DNA from: a virus
Strand: one strand, 5' to 3'
Virus record (IMG/VR): IMGVR_UViG_3300023184_000156
Location: 1-56,659 of that record
DNA length: 56,659 nucleotides
Part shown: positions 14,061 through 23,414 of the stretch, in pieces
How the letters are laid out: each line of letters opens with the position of its first letter
Numbering within the stretch: position 1 is the first letter of the stretch
Notes under the pieces: model-generated
What the model was told of the DNA's origin: nothing
The model's input: only the letters and a program-made list of their open reading frames with translations
Databases searched by the model: none
Position numbers and translations under genes: made by a program

Positions 14061-17000
14061 TTACATCCTCCATTATAACTGTTCCATCTTTAGTTTTACC
14101 GAAACTAAACTTATATGCTTTGCCTTCTTCTATGTGCATGTATGCTTTTGGAAATGCTGTTGGAAATACAGTAACAGAATGCAAATCTCTTGAAGTATCT
14201 GCTAATGTAAGTGAAGCCATTTTCTTACCAGTTTTCGTCATTCTTGGTTTAAATGAAACAACAAACATTTCTTGTTCTGTATATGGTAATTGTTTATAAC
14301 CTAAAAACTTTACAAGAGCGTTTGAAGATCCTTTTATTTCATCAACAGGAACTGCAGAAACAATCCTGTTGTCATTAGCAAGAACCAAGTAAGTACGACC
14401 CGTCTCAATAGTTGTTCCTTCTTCATCAAATATACCAACAGACCCAGTTTTGTCCAAAATTTCAACTCGTGACCATCCTTTTCCTCGTTTGATTGCTTTA
14501 GCCATTCCTAATAAAATAAAAGAACCCTTTTCTTCAAAGTCACAAACATCTTGAATAAAAGCATAATAGTGTGAAGGTATAGTTATGTTAAACTCTGGAA
14601 GATTTAAATATTCATAAATGTTTTCTTTAATCTCTGTATCATTTCTAGGATTATCTGAAAAAGTTGCTGCACCTACTAAACGCATTGCTGCTAATGCACG
14701 ACTATTCACCCCATTACCTTTTGTAAATGTAAACTCTTCAAGTTCTTTATAAGACTTAAATGGTCTTGCTGCAATATATTTGTTTGCAATGTTATTGGAT
14801 ATATACTTAATACTAGTTAGTCCAAACCTAATTCCTTTACCTTCAATTTTAAAATCTAAATCAGAGTCATTAATATGTGGAAGTTTAATTGATATTCCCA
14901 TACGTTTTGCTTCAATTAAATACTCTGTGCGCCCGTCTTTATCTTTCTCATTTTTAAGAAGAGCAAACATAAACTCAAGAGGATAATAATATTTTAACCA
15001 CGCCGTCCAATACGAGAGAGTAGAGTAAGCAACTGCGTGGCTCTTGTTAAACGAGTACCCCGCATGCGCTTCGAAATCATGCCATAAATCACGAGCCTGA
15101 TTAGGAGCAATATAGGCAGAAGCACCAGCAATAAAACGCTCTTTATAAGTATCGAACTCTTTGGCGTCTTTCTTTTTTCCAATGATTTTTCTAACTTTAT
15201 CTGCTTCAGACATGGACATTTGTCCAAGGTGTACGCATGCTTGCATAACCTGCTCTTGGTAAAGAATGCAACCATATGTGTCCTCCGTATAAGGCTTTAA
15301 GATCTGATGTAAATATGATACAGCCTGTTTTCCATGTTTACGAGCAACATAATCTTTACCAATAGTATTCATGGCTCCTGGACGAACAAGGGCATTTGAT
15401 GCTGCAAGTTCGTTAAAGTTTTTTACTCCCATCTTAACTAATAAGTTTGTATATGGTGTTGCTTCACATTGAAATACGCCTTTTGTATACCCGTCTGAAA
15501 GCATTTCATAAACTTTTGGATCTGATAAATCTAAAGATAATAAGTCTATTTCTTTGTAATGATTTTCTTTTATCATTGCAACTGCATCTTGAATAACACT
15601 TAATGTTTTTAAACCAAGCGCATCAATCTTAATAAGACCAATCTTTTCAGCCTCTTCCATGTCAACGCCAACCACAGGTATGCGATCATCGGATCCAGGA
15701 GAAGAACGAGTTTCCAATGGCGCAAACCTAAAGATTGGATCCTTACTAGTAACCACACCAGCAGCATGAATGCCAGTACCTCTAATACGACCTCGTAATT
15801 GTTCGCCATAAATTTCTACCTCTGGATATTTCTCTCTAAACCATTCTGTGGTTTTTGATCTACAAAACTCGTCCCAAGTATCAACTAGTTTTAAAACTTT
15901 ATTAACATCTGTTAATGGAATATCTAATATTCTTGCAACATCTCTTACGACACCTTTATCTTTAAATTCTAAAAAGGTTGCAATAGAAGCAACATGTCTA
16001 TACTGTCTAACTAAATAATCTTTTACTTCATCACGACGTGTATCCTGAATGTCTGTATCAATATCAGGGAAGTCATTACGATCTGGATTAATAAAACGAA
16101 AAAATAACAAACCATGTTGTATTGGATCAATTGTTGTGATACCAAGTAGATAACAAACTAAAGAACCAGCAGATGATCCACGACCTGGACCAACAAGAAT
16201 TCCTTCTTTCTTTGCCCAGTTAATCATATTACTTACTACAAGAAAGTATGGTGCAAATTTTTTATTACGAATAATTTCTAACTCTTCATTAAGTCTTTGC
16301 TCATATATATCATTGCCAAGCCAATTGCTATTAAGTCTATACTTTTCAAGACCTGCAAATGCTAAGTTTGCCAATTCTTGATCTGGATTTTTATACTGAA
16401 CTGGAAGAAGATTTAAACCATCTTGAATATTATAATCTTCTATTGTGTTTGCTAATAGTATTGTGTTTGAATAAATATCTTCTCTGTCAATACCTTGTTT
16501 TTCCATAGCAGCCTTTATTTCTTTGTATGATAAAAGATGTATGTCAAACTTATTAAAGGTAATTTGTCTGTCTTCTCCGTAAAGATAGTCAAGTCTTTCC
16601 ATCATATCTTTTTTCTTTTTAGATTTTTCATATGAAGATTCTTTGTTTATCTTTGCGTGTGTATTTAAAAGTAGTTTAAACTCTTGTATTTCTCTTTGAG
16701 AAGTATCTGAGTGATGACAATCTGGCGTTACAACAGCCTTTATATTAAACTCATCTGCAAGTTCAAGTAAAGATTTATTTATTTCGGGGGTATTGTGTGG
16801 CATTACCTCAACATAGTAGTCACTACCAAAATTATCTTTAAACCATTTTATATGTTTTTTAGCAATAGCAAATTCTTGTTCTTCTAATGCTTTAACTAAA
16901 ACACTGCTTGGACAAGCAGATGTTACGATTATGCCTTCTTTATATTTTTGTAATATTGCAAAATCAAATCTTGGTTTTTTAAAAAACCCATCTGTCCATG

Positions 17001-17337
17001 CAATTTCACTAATTTTGTTAAGATTTTCTAAACCTTTTTGGTTCTTGGCTAGAAGGATAATGTGGTTATAGACAAGATCTTGTTGACCTTCTCTTTCAGA
17101 CTTATCTCTTTTATCAGATATGTCTGCACACATGTATCCTTCTAAACCAAGGATAGGCTTTACATTATTTGCTTTTGCAATACGGTGCAGTTCCCTATGC
17201 CCAGATAAAGTACCGTGGTCAGTGATGGCAATTGCTGGCATCCCTAACTCAACTGCACGGTTCACGTATTCTTCTGGAGTAGCAACACCATCAAATAACG
17301 AATAGTGTGTATGTAAATGTAAGCCTACGTAATTCAT
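14050..17337 (-). CDS. dnaE: DNA polymerase III alpha-type (C family) replicative polymerase
   Basis: 1095 residues, near bacterial DnaE length (about 1160). The N-terminal PHP domain keeps its metal ligands (HLHTHYSLFDG 7-17, Asp40-His41, TPDCHHSD about 204-211), so a PHP 3'-5' exonuclease may be active. The polymerase core has GPGRGSSAGSL (383-393), PDIDTD (424-429, catalytic Asp425/Asp427) and KIDALGLKTL (Asp572). The thumb/finger region has ILYQEQVMQ and SFNKSHAVAYS. A C-terminal OB-fold follows. A phage-encoded C-family polymerase gives the phage its own replicase; no clamp or clamp loader was seen, so these would come from the host. The ATG is 1 base after the SSB-like gene. Confidence 0.95.
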   Translation of the reverse strand: MNYVGLHLHTHYSLFDGVATPEEYVNRAVELGMPAIAITDHGTLSGHRELHRIAKANNVKPILGLEGYMCADISDKRDKSEREGQQDLVYNHIILLAKNQKGLENLNKISEIAWTDGFFKKPRFDFAILQKYKEGIIVTSACPSSVLVKALEEQEFAIAKKHIKWFKDNFGSDYYVEVMPHNTPEINKSLLELADEFNIKAVVTPDCHHSDTSQREIQEFKLLLNTHAKINKESSYEKSKKKKDMMERLDYLYGEDRQITFNKFDIHLLSYKEIKAAMEKQGIDREDIYSNTILLANTIEDYNIQDGLNLLPVQYKNPDQELANLAFAGLEKYRLNSNWLGNDIYEQRLNEELEIIRNKKFAPYFLVVSNMINWAKKEGILVGPGRGSSAGSLVCYLLGITTIDPIQHGLLFFRFINPDRNDFPDIDTDIQDTRRDEVKDYLVRQYRHVASIATFLEFKDKGVVRDVARILDIPLTDVNKVLKLVDTWDEFCRSKTTEWFREKYPEVEIYGEQLRGRIRGTGIHAAGVVTSKDPIFRFAPLETRSSPGSDDRIPVVGVDMEEAEKIGLIKIDALGLKTLSVIQDAVAMIKENHYKEIDLLSLDLSDPKVYEMLSDGYTKGVFQCEATPYTNLLVKMGVKNFNELAASNALVRPGAMNTIGKDYVARKHGKQAVSYLHQILKPYTEDTYGCILYQEQVMQACVHLGQMSMSEADKVRKIIGKKKDAKEFDTYKERFIAGASAYIAPNQARDLWHDFEAHAGYSFNKSHAVAYSTLSYWTAWLKYYYPLEFMFALLKNEKDKDGRTEYLIEAKRMGISIKLPHINDSDLDFKIEGKGIRFGLTSIKYISNNIANKYIAARPFKSYKELEEFTFTKGNGVNSRALAAMRLVGAATFSDNPRNDTEIKENIYEYLNLPEFNITIPSHYYAFIQDVCDFEEKGSFILLGMAKAIKRGKGWSRVEILDKTGSVGIFDEEGTTIETGRTYLVLANDNRIVSAVPVDEIKGSSNALVKFLGYKQLPYTEQEMFVVSFKPRMTKTGKKMASLTLADTSRDLHSVTVFPTAFPKAYMHIEEGKAYKFSFGKTKDGTVIMEDVNVS

Positions 17338-17338
17338 C

Positions 17339-17995
17339 TTACCAATCTACGTTGGTTGCAGATGAAGTTGTTGGACCGTCAAAGCCTAAGTAAAACGCTT
17401 CTTGTTCAGCATAAGGAATTTTCTTTAATGCTAACTCAAGAGGATAAGGCTTGTATGCTGACCAGTCAAATGGCTCTGTGTCTGGTGCACTTGGAATAGT
17501 TGTGTAACTTGTTTCAGTACCCTGACCGTTACGCTTTACTTTCCAAACCACATTTGAGATACTGCCAGTTTCTAAGGCGTACTCACGAATTGTATTAAAT
17601 GCTGATTGCTTGCTAACACCCATTGACCAAATAGCCACATAAGGTGGTTCAATGCCATCGTCAACTAGAACATTGCAATAGAAGCGAAGACGTGCTCTCC
17701 AGCCAGCCTTTGGATCTTTGCGGTGCATCTCTTCTGCCCAGTCACGACCTTCTGACTCCATTGTATCTACAGCCTTGCGCTTATAGTCTTTTGGATTTGT
17801 ATGTTCTTTGACAACTAAAGCAAGACCACGATCTGCATTATAGTTTGCAGAGTCTTCATCTAGTTCTTCAACAAAACGTATTTTTGCTGATTGACCATCG
17901 GCAAGTTTTAACCATCTTACCTTTGGTGAGTTTTCATCATATTTTGGTTTGTCGAGCAGGGCATTTATATTTTTGAGTCCCTTTACTACGCTCAT
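17339..17995 (-). CDS. Probable single-stranded DNA-binding protein
   Basis: 218 residues. A beta-rich OB-like centre (ARLRFYCNVLVDDG about 101-114, YVAIWSMGVSKQSAFNTI, VVWKVKRNGQGTETSY) resembles gp32/gp2.5-like phage SSBs. The N-terminal part is basic and the end is polar (SATNVDW). It lies between primase and polymerase, where phage SSBs commonly sit. GAAGGAGA lies 6 bases before the ATG. A 24-base gap upstream holds no obvious promoter apart from a weak TAAAAT. Confidence 0.65.
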   Translation of the reverse strand: MSVVKGLKNINALLDKPKYDENSPKVRWLKLADGQSAKIRFVEELDEDSANYNADRGLALVVKEHTNPKDYKRKAVDTMESEGRDWAEEMHRKDPKAGWRARLRFYCNVLVDDGIEPPYVAIWSMGVSKQSAFNTIREYALETGSISNVVWKVKRNGQGTETSYTTIPSAPDTEPFDWSAYKPYPLELALKKIPYAEQEAFYLGFDGPTTSSATNVDW

Positions 17996-18019
17996 ATTTT
18001 TCTCCTTCGATTTGTTATT

Positions 18020-18943
18020 TTAGTTTAACATAGATGATATAGATTTGTCAAATTGAAACTCAAGGCTCCTAATTGCATCATCATCCATATCGCCTATATC
18101 TTTATATTTTTTATCTATATTTACTACGCTGACTAATGAGCCAAGTTTTTCAATTAACTTATCTCTCATTATTGCGCCAGCCTCATCATTGTCTGCAACA
18201 AGTACAACATTATTGAAGTACTTTTCTAATAACTTAATCTGCGATGCAGATACGTTAGCGCCCAGAGTTGCAACTGCTGGGAATCCTACTTGATCTAGCC
18301 TTATAGCATCAAAAGATGATTCAACTACATATACTAAACTGGATGCCTTAATTCTGTGTAAATTAAATAACAATTTACCTTTTGGAAGTCCTGGAGTATT
18401 TTTAAACTCTTTGCCTTCAATAGATCTACCAACAAAGCCAAGAGTCATTCCATCTGGAGAATGAACTGGTATTGTGACCATATCTTGTTTTTCTGAATAT
18501 CCTAAAGCAAACTTTTTTACTGATTCTTCTGTTATAAGTCTATTAAAGTAGTATCTCATTGCTCTTGGAGATTCTAGCGCTTGATTGTTTAATCTTTTAA
18601 TTAATACTTCATCATATTGAACAAAGTCTGGTGGAGCATACATTGTTTTATTAATTACATTCTCAATGTTTGTTTCTGTTTGCTTACTTTTTATATATCG
18701 TGCTGCTTCAAAATAAGTTCTGCCAGTTACAAACATAACAAATTCTTCAAGATTTTTTGTGGTTTGACAACCAAAGCAAAAGAACAAACCGCTATCTTTT
18801 GCAACTTCTGCAGCAGGGGTTCTTGTGTTATTGTGATATGGACAATAAATAATAAAGTCATTTCCAAACTCTGCCTCTACATCAATGCCAGCACCACTTA
18901 GAACTCTTTGTATTTGTTCTTTGCTATAAATATTATTTACCAT
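18020..18943 (-). CDS. DnaG-type primase (CHC2 zinc finger plus TOPRIM)
   Basis: 307 residues from the ATG at 18943, chosen because AAGGA lies 11 bases before it; the longer frame begins inside the helicase gene. Zinc motif: CPYHNN (near 34-39) and CFGCQ (near 57-61), as CxxH and CxxC. The TOPRIM core has VVESSFDAIRL (catalytic Glu near 212) and VLVADNDEAG (the DxD motif). It lacks the C-terminal helicase-binding domain of full DnaG (about 600 residues). It primes lagging-strand synthesis for the polymerase and works with the adjacent helicase, whose stop it overlaps by 11 bases. Confidence 0.92.
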   Translation of the reverse strand: MVNNIYSKEQIQRVLSGAGIDVEAEFGNDFIIYCPYHNNTRTPAAEVAKDSGLFFCFGCQTTKNLEEFVMFVTGRTYFEAARYIKSKQTETNIENVINKTMYAPPDFVQYDEVLIKRLNNQALESPRAMRYYFNRLITEESVKKFALGYSEKQDMVTIPVHSPDGMTLGFVGRSIEGKEFKNTPGLPKGKLLFNLHRIKASSLVYVVESSFDAIRLDQVGFPAVATLGANVSASQIKLLEKYFNNVVLVADNDEAGAIMRDKLIEKLGSLVSVVNIDKKYKDIGDMDDDAIRSLEFQFDKSISSMLN

Positions 18944-20156
18944 CTTCGTAATCCTTATATCTATAATAGCCTTTATCAAAATCTACTTGTACTAAAAAGT
19001 CACCCATAAAACCATTTCTATTTTTTCTAAATACACATTCAATAATATCACTATTGGTAGCACGACCTAATGCCATTACCCAGTCAGCATCATAGGCAAT
19101 TTGTCTTGACCATGCTGTTTGACCAAGTGTTGGGGCACTGCTTAAATCTTTTACGTCGTCAGGGGTAGCAGATGAAATAGCAATAATAGGAACCTCTTCA
19201 CTAATAGCCATTAGTTTAAGTTCTCTTGAAAGGTTTTTCATACGTACCGTTTCATTATCAGATTTTTGGTTTGGAGACATAAGTTGTAAGTAGTCAACAA
19301 TAACAAAGTCTGGCTTATATTGATCAATCTTTCCACGAACTACGGATGGATTTACTTCTCCACCATTATCGTTTGAGATAATATGAAACTCTGGTTTACC
19401 TGCTATTTTATTAGCATGCCAATTTTTTAACATATCAAGTTCTACTTCACCATTACTTAATTTACGGTGAGACCAAAGACCTTCACCCATAATTGCAAAT
19501 ACACGATTACGAACTTCTGTCTCAGACATTTCGAGTGATATGACTAATGGAGACTTGCCTTGCTTCCATGCTTGTACTGCAAAGTAAAGAGCAAGCCAAG
19601 ATTTGCCAATGCCTGGATATGCTAAGAACACACCAAGTTGTCCTGGCATAATTCCAGAAGGTAGGTAATTGTCAAATCCTGGCAAACCTGTTTTAATTCC
19701 AACTTGACCAGTTAATTTTTGTTGTTGAATCTTTTCAAAATATGCAACGGCAGAGTCAAGATCTGTAGCATCAATGTCACGTATAGCAGAAGTATTTTTC
19801 TTTAACTCAGATGTTTTTGTAATAAGCCCGTTGAGTGCTTCTGTACCGTTGCCAACCTGTACCTCACCTGCTGCAGATCTTAAAATATCCTTAAGGCTAT
19901 CATTTAAATATTCTGTTTGTAACTCTTCAAGATGGTGTTTAGTAGCCCCAACACCTTCTATTGGCTGAAAATCTCTAAATTTTTCTATTACTAAAGACGC
20001 TGGTGGAATAGATCCATTATTATCAAAATATAAACGAATAAAATTCCATACATCATTATGGGTTCTAAGAAGATTTTCTACATTGGCTTGTAACAATACA
20101 TGCATTTGTTTATCTTGTAATACTGCTGAAATAACTTTTGCTTCTGTATTATTCAC
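18933..20156 (-). CDS. DnaB-like replicative helicase
   Basis: 407 residues. A short N-terminal helical domain (1-120), then a RecA-type motor: GLPGFDNYLPSGIMPGQLG, Walker A AYPGIGKS (179-186), VISLEMSETEV (H1a), Walker B FVIVDYLQLM (about 287-296), and a late RKNRNG finger. It belongs to the DnaB/gp41 hexameric helicases that unwind 5'-3'. It overlaps the primase gene downstream and the 102-aa gene upstream (8 bases), suggesting a helicase-primase unit. Confidence 0.93.
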   Translation of the reverse strand: MNNTEAKVISAVLQDKQMHVLLQANVENLLRTHNDVWNFIRLYFDNNGSIPPASLVIEKFRDFQPIEGVGATKHHLEELQTEYLNDSLKDILRSAAGEVQVGNGTEALNGLITKTSELKKNTSAIRDIDATDLDSAVAYFEKIQQQKLTGQVGIKTGLPGFDNYLPSGIMPGQLGVFLAYPGIGKSWLALYFAVQAWKQGKSPLVISLEMSETEVRNRVFAIMGEGLWSHRKLSNGEVELDMLKNWHANKIAGKPEFHIISNDNGGEVNPSVVRGKIDQYKPDFVIVDYLQLMSPNQKSDNETVRMKNLSRELKLMAISEEVPIIAISSATPDDVKDLSSAPTLGQTAWSRQIAYDADWVMALGRATNSDIIECVFRKNRNGFMGDFLVQVDFDKGYYRYKDYEDGK

Positions 20157-20457
20157 TTAACCACCTTCTTGCTAATTTTCTACGCTCTGTTCGTTCTTTA
20201 ATATCTTGTTCTATATCTAGTTTACCATTAAGAATTTTTTCTGCATTATAAGCAAAATAATTCCAACTTGGCTCTTGTGCAATACTAAAATAATATTCAA
20301 GTAAATCATAGCAACCAGAAATACCATAAGACTCTATAAGGGAGTCAGCAGACCATTGCTCTACGTTTAAATTTAAAGATGGCTTTTGCTCGTATTTTGC
20401 TGTGTGCAATTTACTATACCTACTAAGCAAAGCCATACGGTCTTTGCGGTCAGCCAT
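20149..20457 (-). CDS. Small protein upstream of helicase, possible loader
   Basis: 102 residues, helical, with a basic start, a central acidic/aromatic part (WSADSLIESYGISGCYDLLE) and WNYFAYNAEKIL (about 66-77), ending basic (RRKLARRW). The Trp-Asn-Tyr-Phe pattern recalls the C-terminal region of phage replisome-organiser and DnaD-like proteins. With the helicase directly downstream, a helicase loader is a reasonable guess but unproven. It overlaps its neighbours by TAATG upstream and 8 bases downstream. Confidence 0.65.
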   Translation of the reverse strand: MADRKDRMALLSRYSKLHTAKYEQKPSLNLNVEQWSADSLIESYGISGCYDLLEYYFSIAQEPSWNYFAYNAEKILNGKLDIEQDIKERTERRKLARRWLSE

Positions 20458-20669
20458 TAATTATCGCTGTCAGCCTCTAGTTGTGCCTCTTTGATTTTTT
20501 CTGTTAATTTGTCTTCAACAAATTTATACACTCTATCAAAGGCTTGATCATCATCTTCGTTATTACGTTTTGAATCAACCACCCCAAGATCAATTCTTAA
20601 TGATTGGAAATTACCCAAATTAAGAGTATATCCCAGCGTTACTGATACCTTTGTATTTTCGTTTTCCAT
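20457..20669 (-). CDS. Small acidic conserved protein
   Basis: 70 residues from the ATG at 20669, just after AAAGGTGGGG and 20 bases beyond the upstream stop; a longer in-frame start would overlap the upstream gene by 41 bases. The first half is beta-like (VSVTLGYTLNLGNFQSLRI), the second an amphipathic helix (FDRVYKFVEDKLTEKI). No family function known; part of the early/replication operon. Confidence 0.7.
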   Translation of the reverse strand: MENENTKVSVTLGYTLNLGNFQSLRIDLGVVDSKRNNEDDDQAFDRVYKFVEDKLTEKIKEAQLEADSDN

Positions 20670-20688
20670 TACCCCACCTTTTCTTGTT

Positions 20689-21231
20689 TTAAATATTTTC
20701 CGACCAGATCGGAATATACCTTCCATCATCTGTTCTTGTATATGTAAGTATACCTTTTCCCATTCGCCGTGTCAACTCTTGGTTAGTTGGCGTCATATTA
20801 TTTGTTACTAGTCCATCTTTTCTTGGTTGCCCCATATGTATAGATGCCAGTATATCACGAATTGCCTGCACCGTGCTTTCTGAGTAATAAGATCTTATCT
20901 GCCAACCCCTTTCGCCATTTAATCTTGACCCTACTGGTGGAGGAATAATTCCCTTTTTCATTAATGTTGGCATATATTTTCTATGACGATTAATTAACTT
21001 AGCAGTCTCAGCAACAGTATAAGCCTTTTCTCTATTTTTTCTAAAATCAGTACGCAGGCAAGTTTCAATTCTGTCTTTGGTAATATTATATACTGATACC
21101 AATCCAGTAGATCTAGAACTATGATAGAGTCTTACTAGGTCTCCGTTAAGAAACCATATTTTTTTACTTCCCTTTATTACAGAATCGTTATTGTAAATTT
21201 CGCTCTCAATAATTCCTTTTCCAGTAACCAT
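20689..21231 (-). CDS. Putative HTH DNA-binding protein
   Basis: 180 residues. YTVAETAKLINRHRKYMPTL (about 71-90) looks like the winged-helix of MerR/excisionase-type proteins, followed by KKGIIPPPVG. The N-terminal part (about 20-65) is beta-like and basic, and the C-terminal part is basic and polar. ATG at 21231 has GGAGAGG about 4-5 bases before it but lies 55 bases inside the zinc-ribbon gene, a long overlap; no better start follows the upstream stop. Possibly an early regulator or an origin-binding protein. Confidence 0.65.
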   Translation of the reverse strand: MVTGKGIIESEIYNNDSVIKGSKKIWFLNGDLVRLYHSSRSTGLVSVYNITKDRIETCLRTDFRKNREKAYTVAETAKLINRHRKYMPTLMKKGIIPPPVGSRLNGERGWQIRSYYSESTVQAIRDILASIHMGQPRKDGLVTNNMTPTNQELTRRMGKGILTYTRTDDGRYIPIWSENI

Positions 21232-21368
21232 TTACCCTCTCCGCTTTCCATGGGTGGGTGAAAAAATTTTCTAGTTCCACATCGAACGCAATACGTTTCT
21301 ATATGTTGAATGCTTGTATATTGTCTGTCAACAAACAATCGCCCACCACATTTTTTACAAAAAAGCAT
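21177..21368 (-). CDS. Small zinc-ribbon protein
   Basis: 63 residues. Two CxxC pairs, FCKKCGGRLFVD (Cys4, Cys7) and YCVRCGTRKFF (about 27-30), form a classic zinc ribbon; the C-terminal half is basic/hydrophobic. It is the first gene of the replication half, 9 bases after the last tail gene, with no visible ribosome-binding site or clean promoter. Function unknown, probably DNA- or RNA-binding. Confidence 0.75.
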   Translation of the reverse strand: MLFCKKCGGRLFVDRQYTSIQHIETYCVRCGTRKFFHPPMESGEGKWLLEKELLRAKFTITIL

Positions 21369-21377
21369 AATTAACTT

Positions 21378-21821
21378 TTAATTTGGAATACCAACGGCAA
21401 TTAGATTTACAGCAAGAGATAGGTTTCCAGATGCTCCAAACCTTACAAACCCATCAACCTTAGACGTAGTTGGTTTTTGTAAAACAACTGTAACGTTTTG
21501 ACCAGCCTCTGTGTTTCCAATGTTTAATGCTGTTGCTGTAACTATTGGTGGGAATTTAAAATCATTTTGGAATGAGTAGGTAAATGCTCTTTCGTTACCC
21601 GCACTTACAATACTGTTTGTAAAAATCTCTACATATCCACCAACAACTCTTGCGTTTGATGTTTTTATAGTTTCTTTAATTGATGGACCATTATCAATGC
21701 TTGTAAAGTTATATGCTGCAGAAGAAACCTCTGTAGATAAATCATTAATAGTTTTAGCCAACTCATAGATATATGTAACATCTAGTGGTTGCCCACGTTC
21801 TGGTAGCGGTATTTTTGCCAT
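21378..21821 (-). CDS. Tail-associated protein, probably receptor-binding beta-sandwich
   Basis: 147 residues. An N-terminal helix (VTYIYELAKTINDLSTEV, about 15-32) would trimerise, and the C-terminal 90 residues are beta-rich: RAFTYSFQNDFKFPPIVTAT, then GNVTVVL-like and FVRFGASGNLSLAVNLIAVG. The FPPIVxAT strand pattern resembles H-type lectin or tail-fibre tip domains. It is the last gene of the tail-tip cluster and has its own consensus promoter plus AGGAGGAAC ribosome-binding site, suggesting extra copies are needed. Confidence 0.6.
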   Translation of the reverse strand: MAKIPLPERGQPLDVTYIYELAKTINDLSTEVSSAAYNFTSIDNGPSIKETIKTSNARVVGGYVEIFTNSIVSAGNERAFTYSFQNDFKFPPIVTATALNIGNTEAGQNVTVVLQKPTTSKVDGFVRFGASGNLSLAVNLIAVGIPN

Positions 21822-21836
21822 TGTTCCTCCTATTTA

Positions 21837-21866
21837 ATTATACCAAAGAAACTATACTTGATTCAA
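21837..21866 (-). promoter_or_regulatory. Sigma-70/extended -10 promoter for the last tail gene
   Basis: TTGAAT (21866-21861), an 18-base spacer, then TATAAT (21842-21837) preceded by TGG. The -10 overlaps the upstream stop codon and lies just before the AGGAGG ribosome-binding site, so the leader would be about 10 bases. Confidence 0.65.
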
Positions 21867-22260
21867 ATATAGTCAATTCAGCATTTCTTACTTTGTTAAT
21901 ACCTTCAACCTGTATGGCTACTCTAACATTTGTTGTGCCAGTATTAATAAAACTATATGTATGGATTGGAGAAGTTCCATGATATGCATAACTTCCTCCA
22001 TCAAACTTTACAAATATATCATATTTTGGTCTAGTGTTTTCATCTCCCCAAATAACTGTAGAGGCATTGCCATTAACAATTAATCTACCACTAACTACCT
22101 CTATATCTGGAGCAGTTGCTGAAAATATTGGAGACCAATGAGAATATCTGTTTTTATCATCAGAAATAATCCTATATCTCATTGAGTATTCATTATTATC
22201 TCCTACAGGTGGTAGTTGATTTTTAGGAATAATTAATTTTTTAATACCTGCGTCAGCCAT
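21838..22260 (-). CDS. Fibronectin-III-like tail protein
   Basis: 140 residues, beta-rich. EYSMRYRIISDDKNRYSHWS (about 24-43) followed by PIFSATAP is the typical Trp/Tyr framework of a phage Fn3 module; a second half (VIWGDENTRPKYDIFVKF) resembles another beta-sandwich. It is embedded in the tail-tip cluster, overlapping the upstream gene as TAATG. Probably a virion tail-tip component that binds sugars or stabilises fibres. Confidence 0.65.
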   Translation of the reverse strand: MADAGIKKLIIPKNQLPPVGDNNEYSMRYRIISDDKNRYSHWSPIFSATAPDIEVVSGRLIVNGNASTVIWGDENTRPKYDIFVKFDGGSYAYHGTSPIHTYSFINTGTTNVRVAIQVEGINKVRNAELTIFESSIVSLV

Positions 22261-23414
22261 TAAGAAACACCGACTGTAAATCTAAACTCTATATAATTAC
22301 TAGTATTAGGAGATTTTATAATTGTTTCTGCATTATCGTTTTTAACAATTGAATATCCAGTTAGACCATAAAGTGGATTAAGAGTTTGAGTATTTTCTAA
22401 TCTCAATGCATCTAAAGCAATGTAGTAGTCTGCTGATGGATTGCCACCATCTATAACAGAAGCATAAATCTTAACAACCGTTACAGCATCCCAAGTAAAG
22501 TTTGCAGTTGTATAAAGTTCTTGTAATTCTTTAGATACAACAAAATATCTATTAGTTTCAAAATCTTGACCTGATTCTGTATTACCAGAATTCACATGAT
22601 TTATTTCTGCTTCAAACCTTGCAAACTCTCCAGAGCCAGCATCTGTTGATGAAAAATCTACTAAAACTCTAATCGTGTCTGGAATTGCAGAAGAACTTCC
22701 ATTTTTACTTACTAAGGAAAACGCTAATCTTAATTCATCTTTAGGGGAGTTTCTGCTAAAATCAACTTGTGGTCCAGTTAAATGTATATGATTTGATCCT
22801 GACTCAATTACAAAATGATCTGCTGATGGACCACTTTCTTCACTAATTGTTAGATCAGCATCATCTCCTTGAATTAAAATAATGTTATTTAAAAATCTAC
22901 ATCTTTCATATCTGCTTGCACGAGATGTTTTAAAGAATATTGCATTATCAGCATTTGTTTGAAAAACTGTATCTGCAACTGCAATAATATTATCATCTTC
23001 TGGATCATCTAATGGTGCTGTAAAAGTATCAATTGCTGTTGCTGCAGAAACGGTATGGTGTTGCCAATTTTCTCCAGCAGTAAAAGCAAATACAGTCTTA
23101 CTGTCATACGCTCCAGCAGATGGGTTAGAGCCAGCAGAATACAAACCAACTTCTGATATTTCATATCTTTCTTCTGTTGGTAGTTCTGCAGTTAAAACAA
23201 TTTTATCAATACCGTTTTCTTTTACAAACCCTCTTGAAGAAATGGGAACACGAAACATTTCAAAATCAAGATTTTGTTTAGTAGAAAAATCACCTTGGAC
23301 ATCTGCGGTATCTAAAGGCGTTGGACCACACCCTATAGCAATATATGAGGCATAGGCTGGAGCCTGACCAAGCAGGTATTTACCAATAATGGATTTTCCA
23401 GCATTAGTTATCAT
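22260..23414 (-). CDS. Minor tail protein / tail fibre
   Basis: 384 residues. The N-terminal MITNAGKSIIGKYLLGQ and YIAIGCGPTPL are typical of minor tail proteins of actinobacterial and other siphophages, in which the first 100 residues attach to the tail. The middle (about 170-330) is beta-rich with ligand-binding-like loops (FVIESGSNHIHLTG). The ATG overlaps the upstream stop as ATGA. It likely forms part of the host-recognition apparatus. Confidence 0.7.
   Translation of the reverse strand: MITNAGKSIIGKYLLGQAPAYASYIAIGCGPTPLDTADVQGDFSTKQNLDFEMFRVPISSRGFVKENGIDKIVLTAELPTEERYEISEVGLYSAGSNPSAGAYDSKTVFAFTAGENWQHHTVSAATAIDTFTAPLDDPEDDNIIAVADTVFQTNADNAIFFKTSRASRYERCRFLNNIILIQGDDADLTISEESGPSADHFVIESGSNHIHLTGPQVDFSRNSPKDELRLAFSLVSKNGSSSAIPDTIRVLVDFSSTDAGSGEFARFEAEINHVNSGNTESGQDFETNRYFVVSKELQELYTTANFTWDAVTVVKIYASVIDGGNPSADYYIALDALRLENTQTLNPLYGLTGYSIVKNDNAETIIKSPNTSNYIEFRFTVGVS

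Noticed and set aside
20750-20765. TATACT box inside the 180-aa gene
   Set aside because: Lies within coding sequence, lacks TG and a -35, and the next gene has a normal ribosome-binding site; may be chance.
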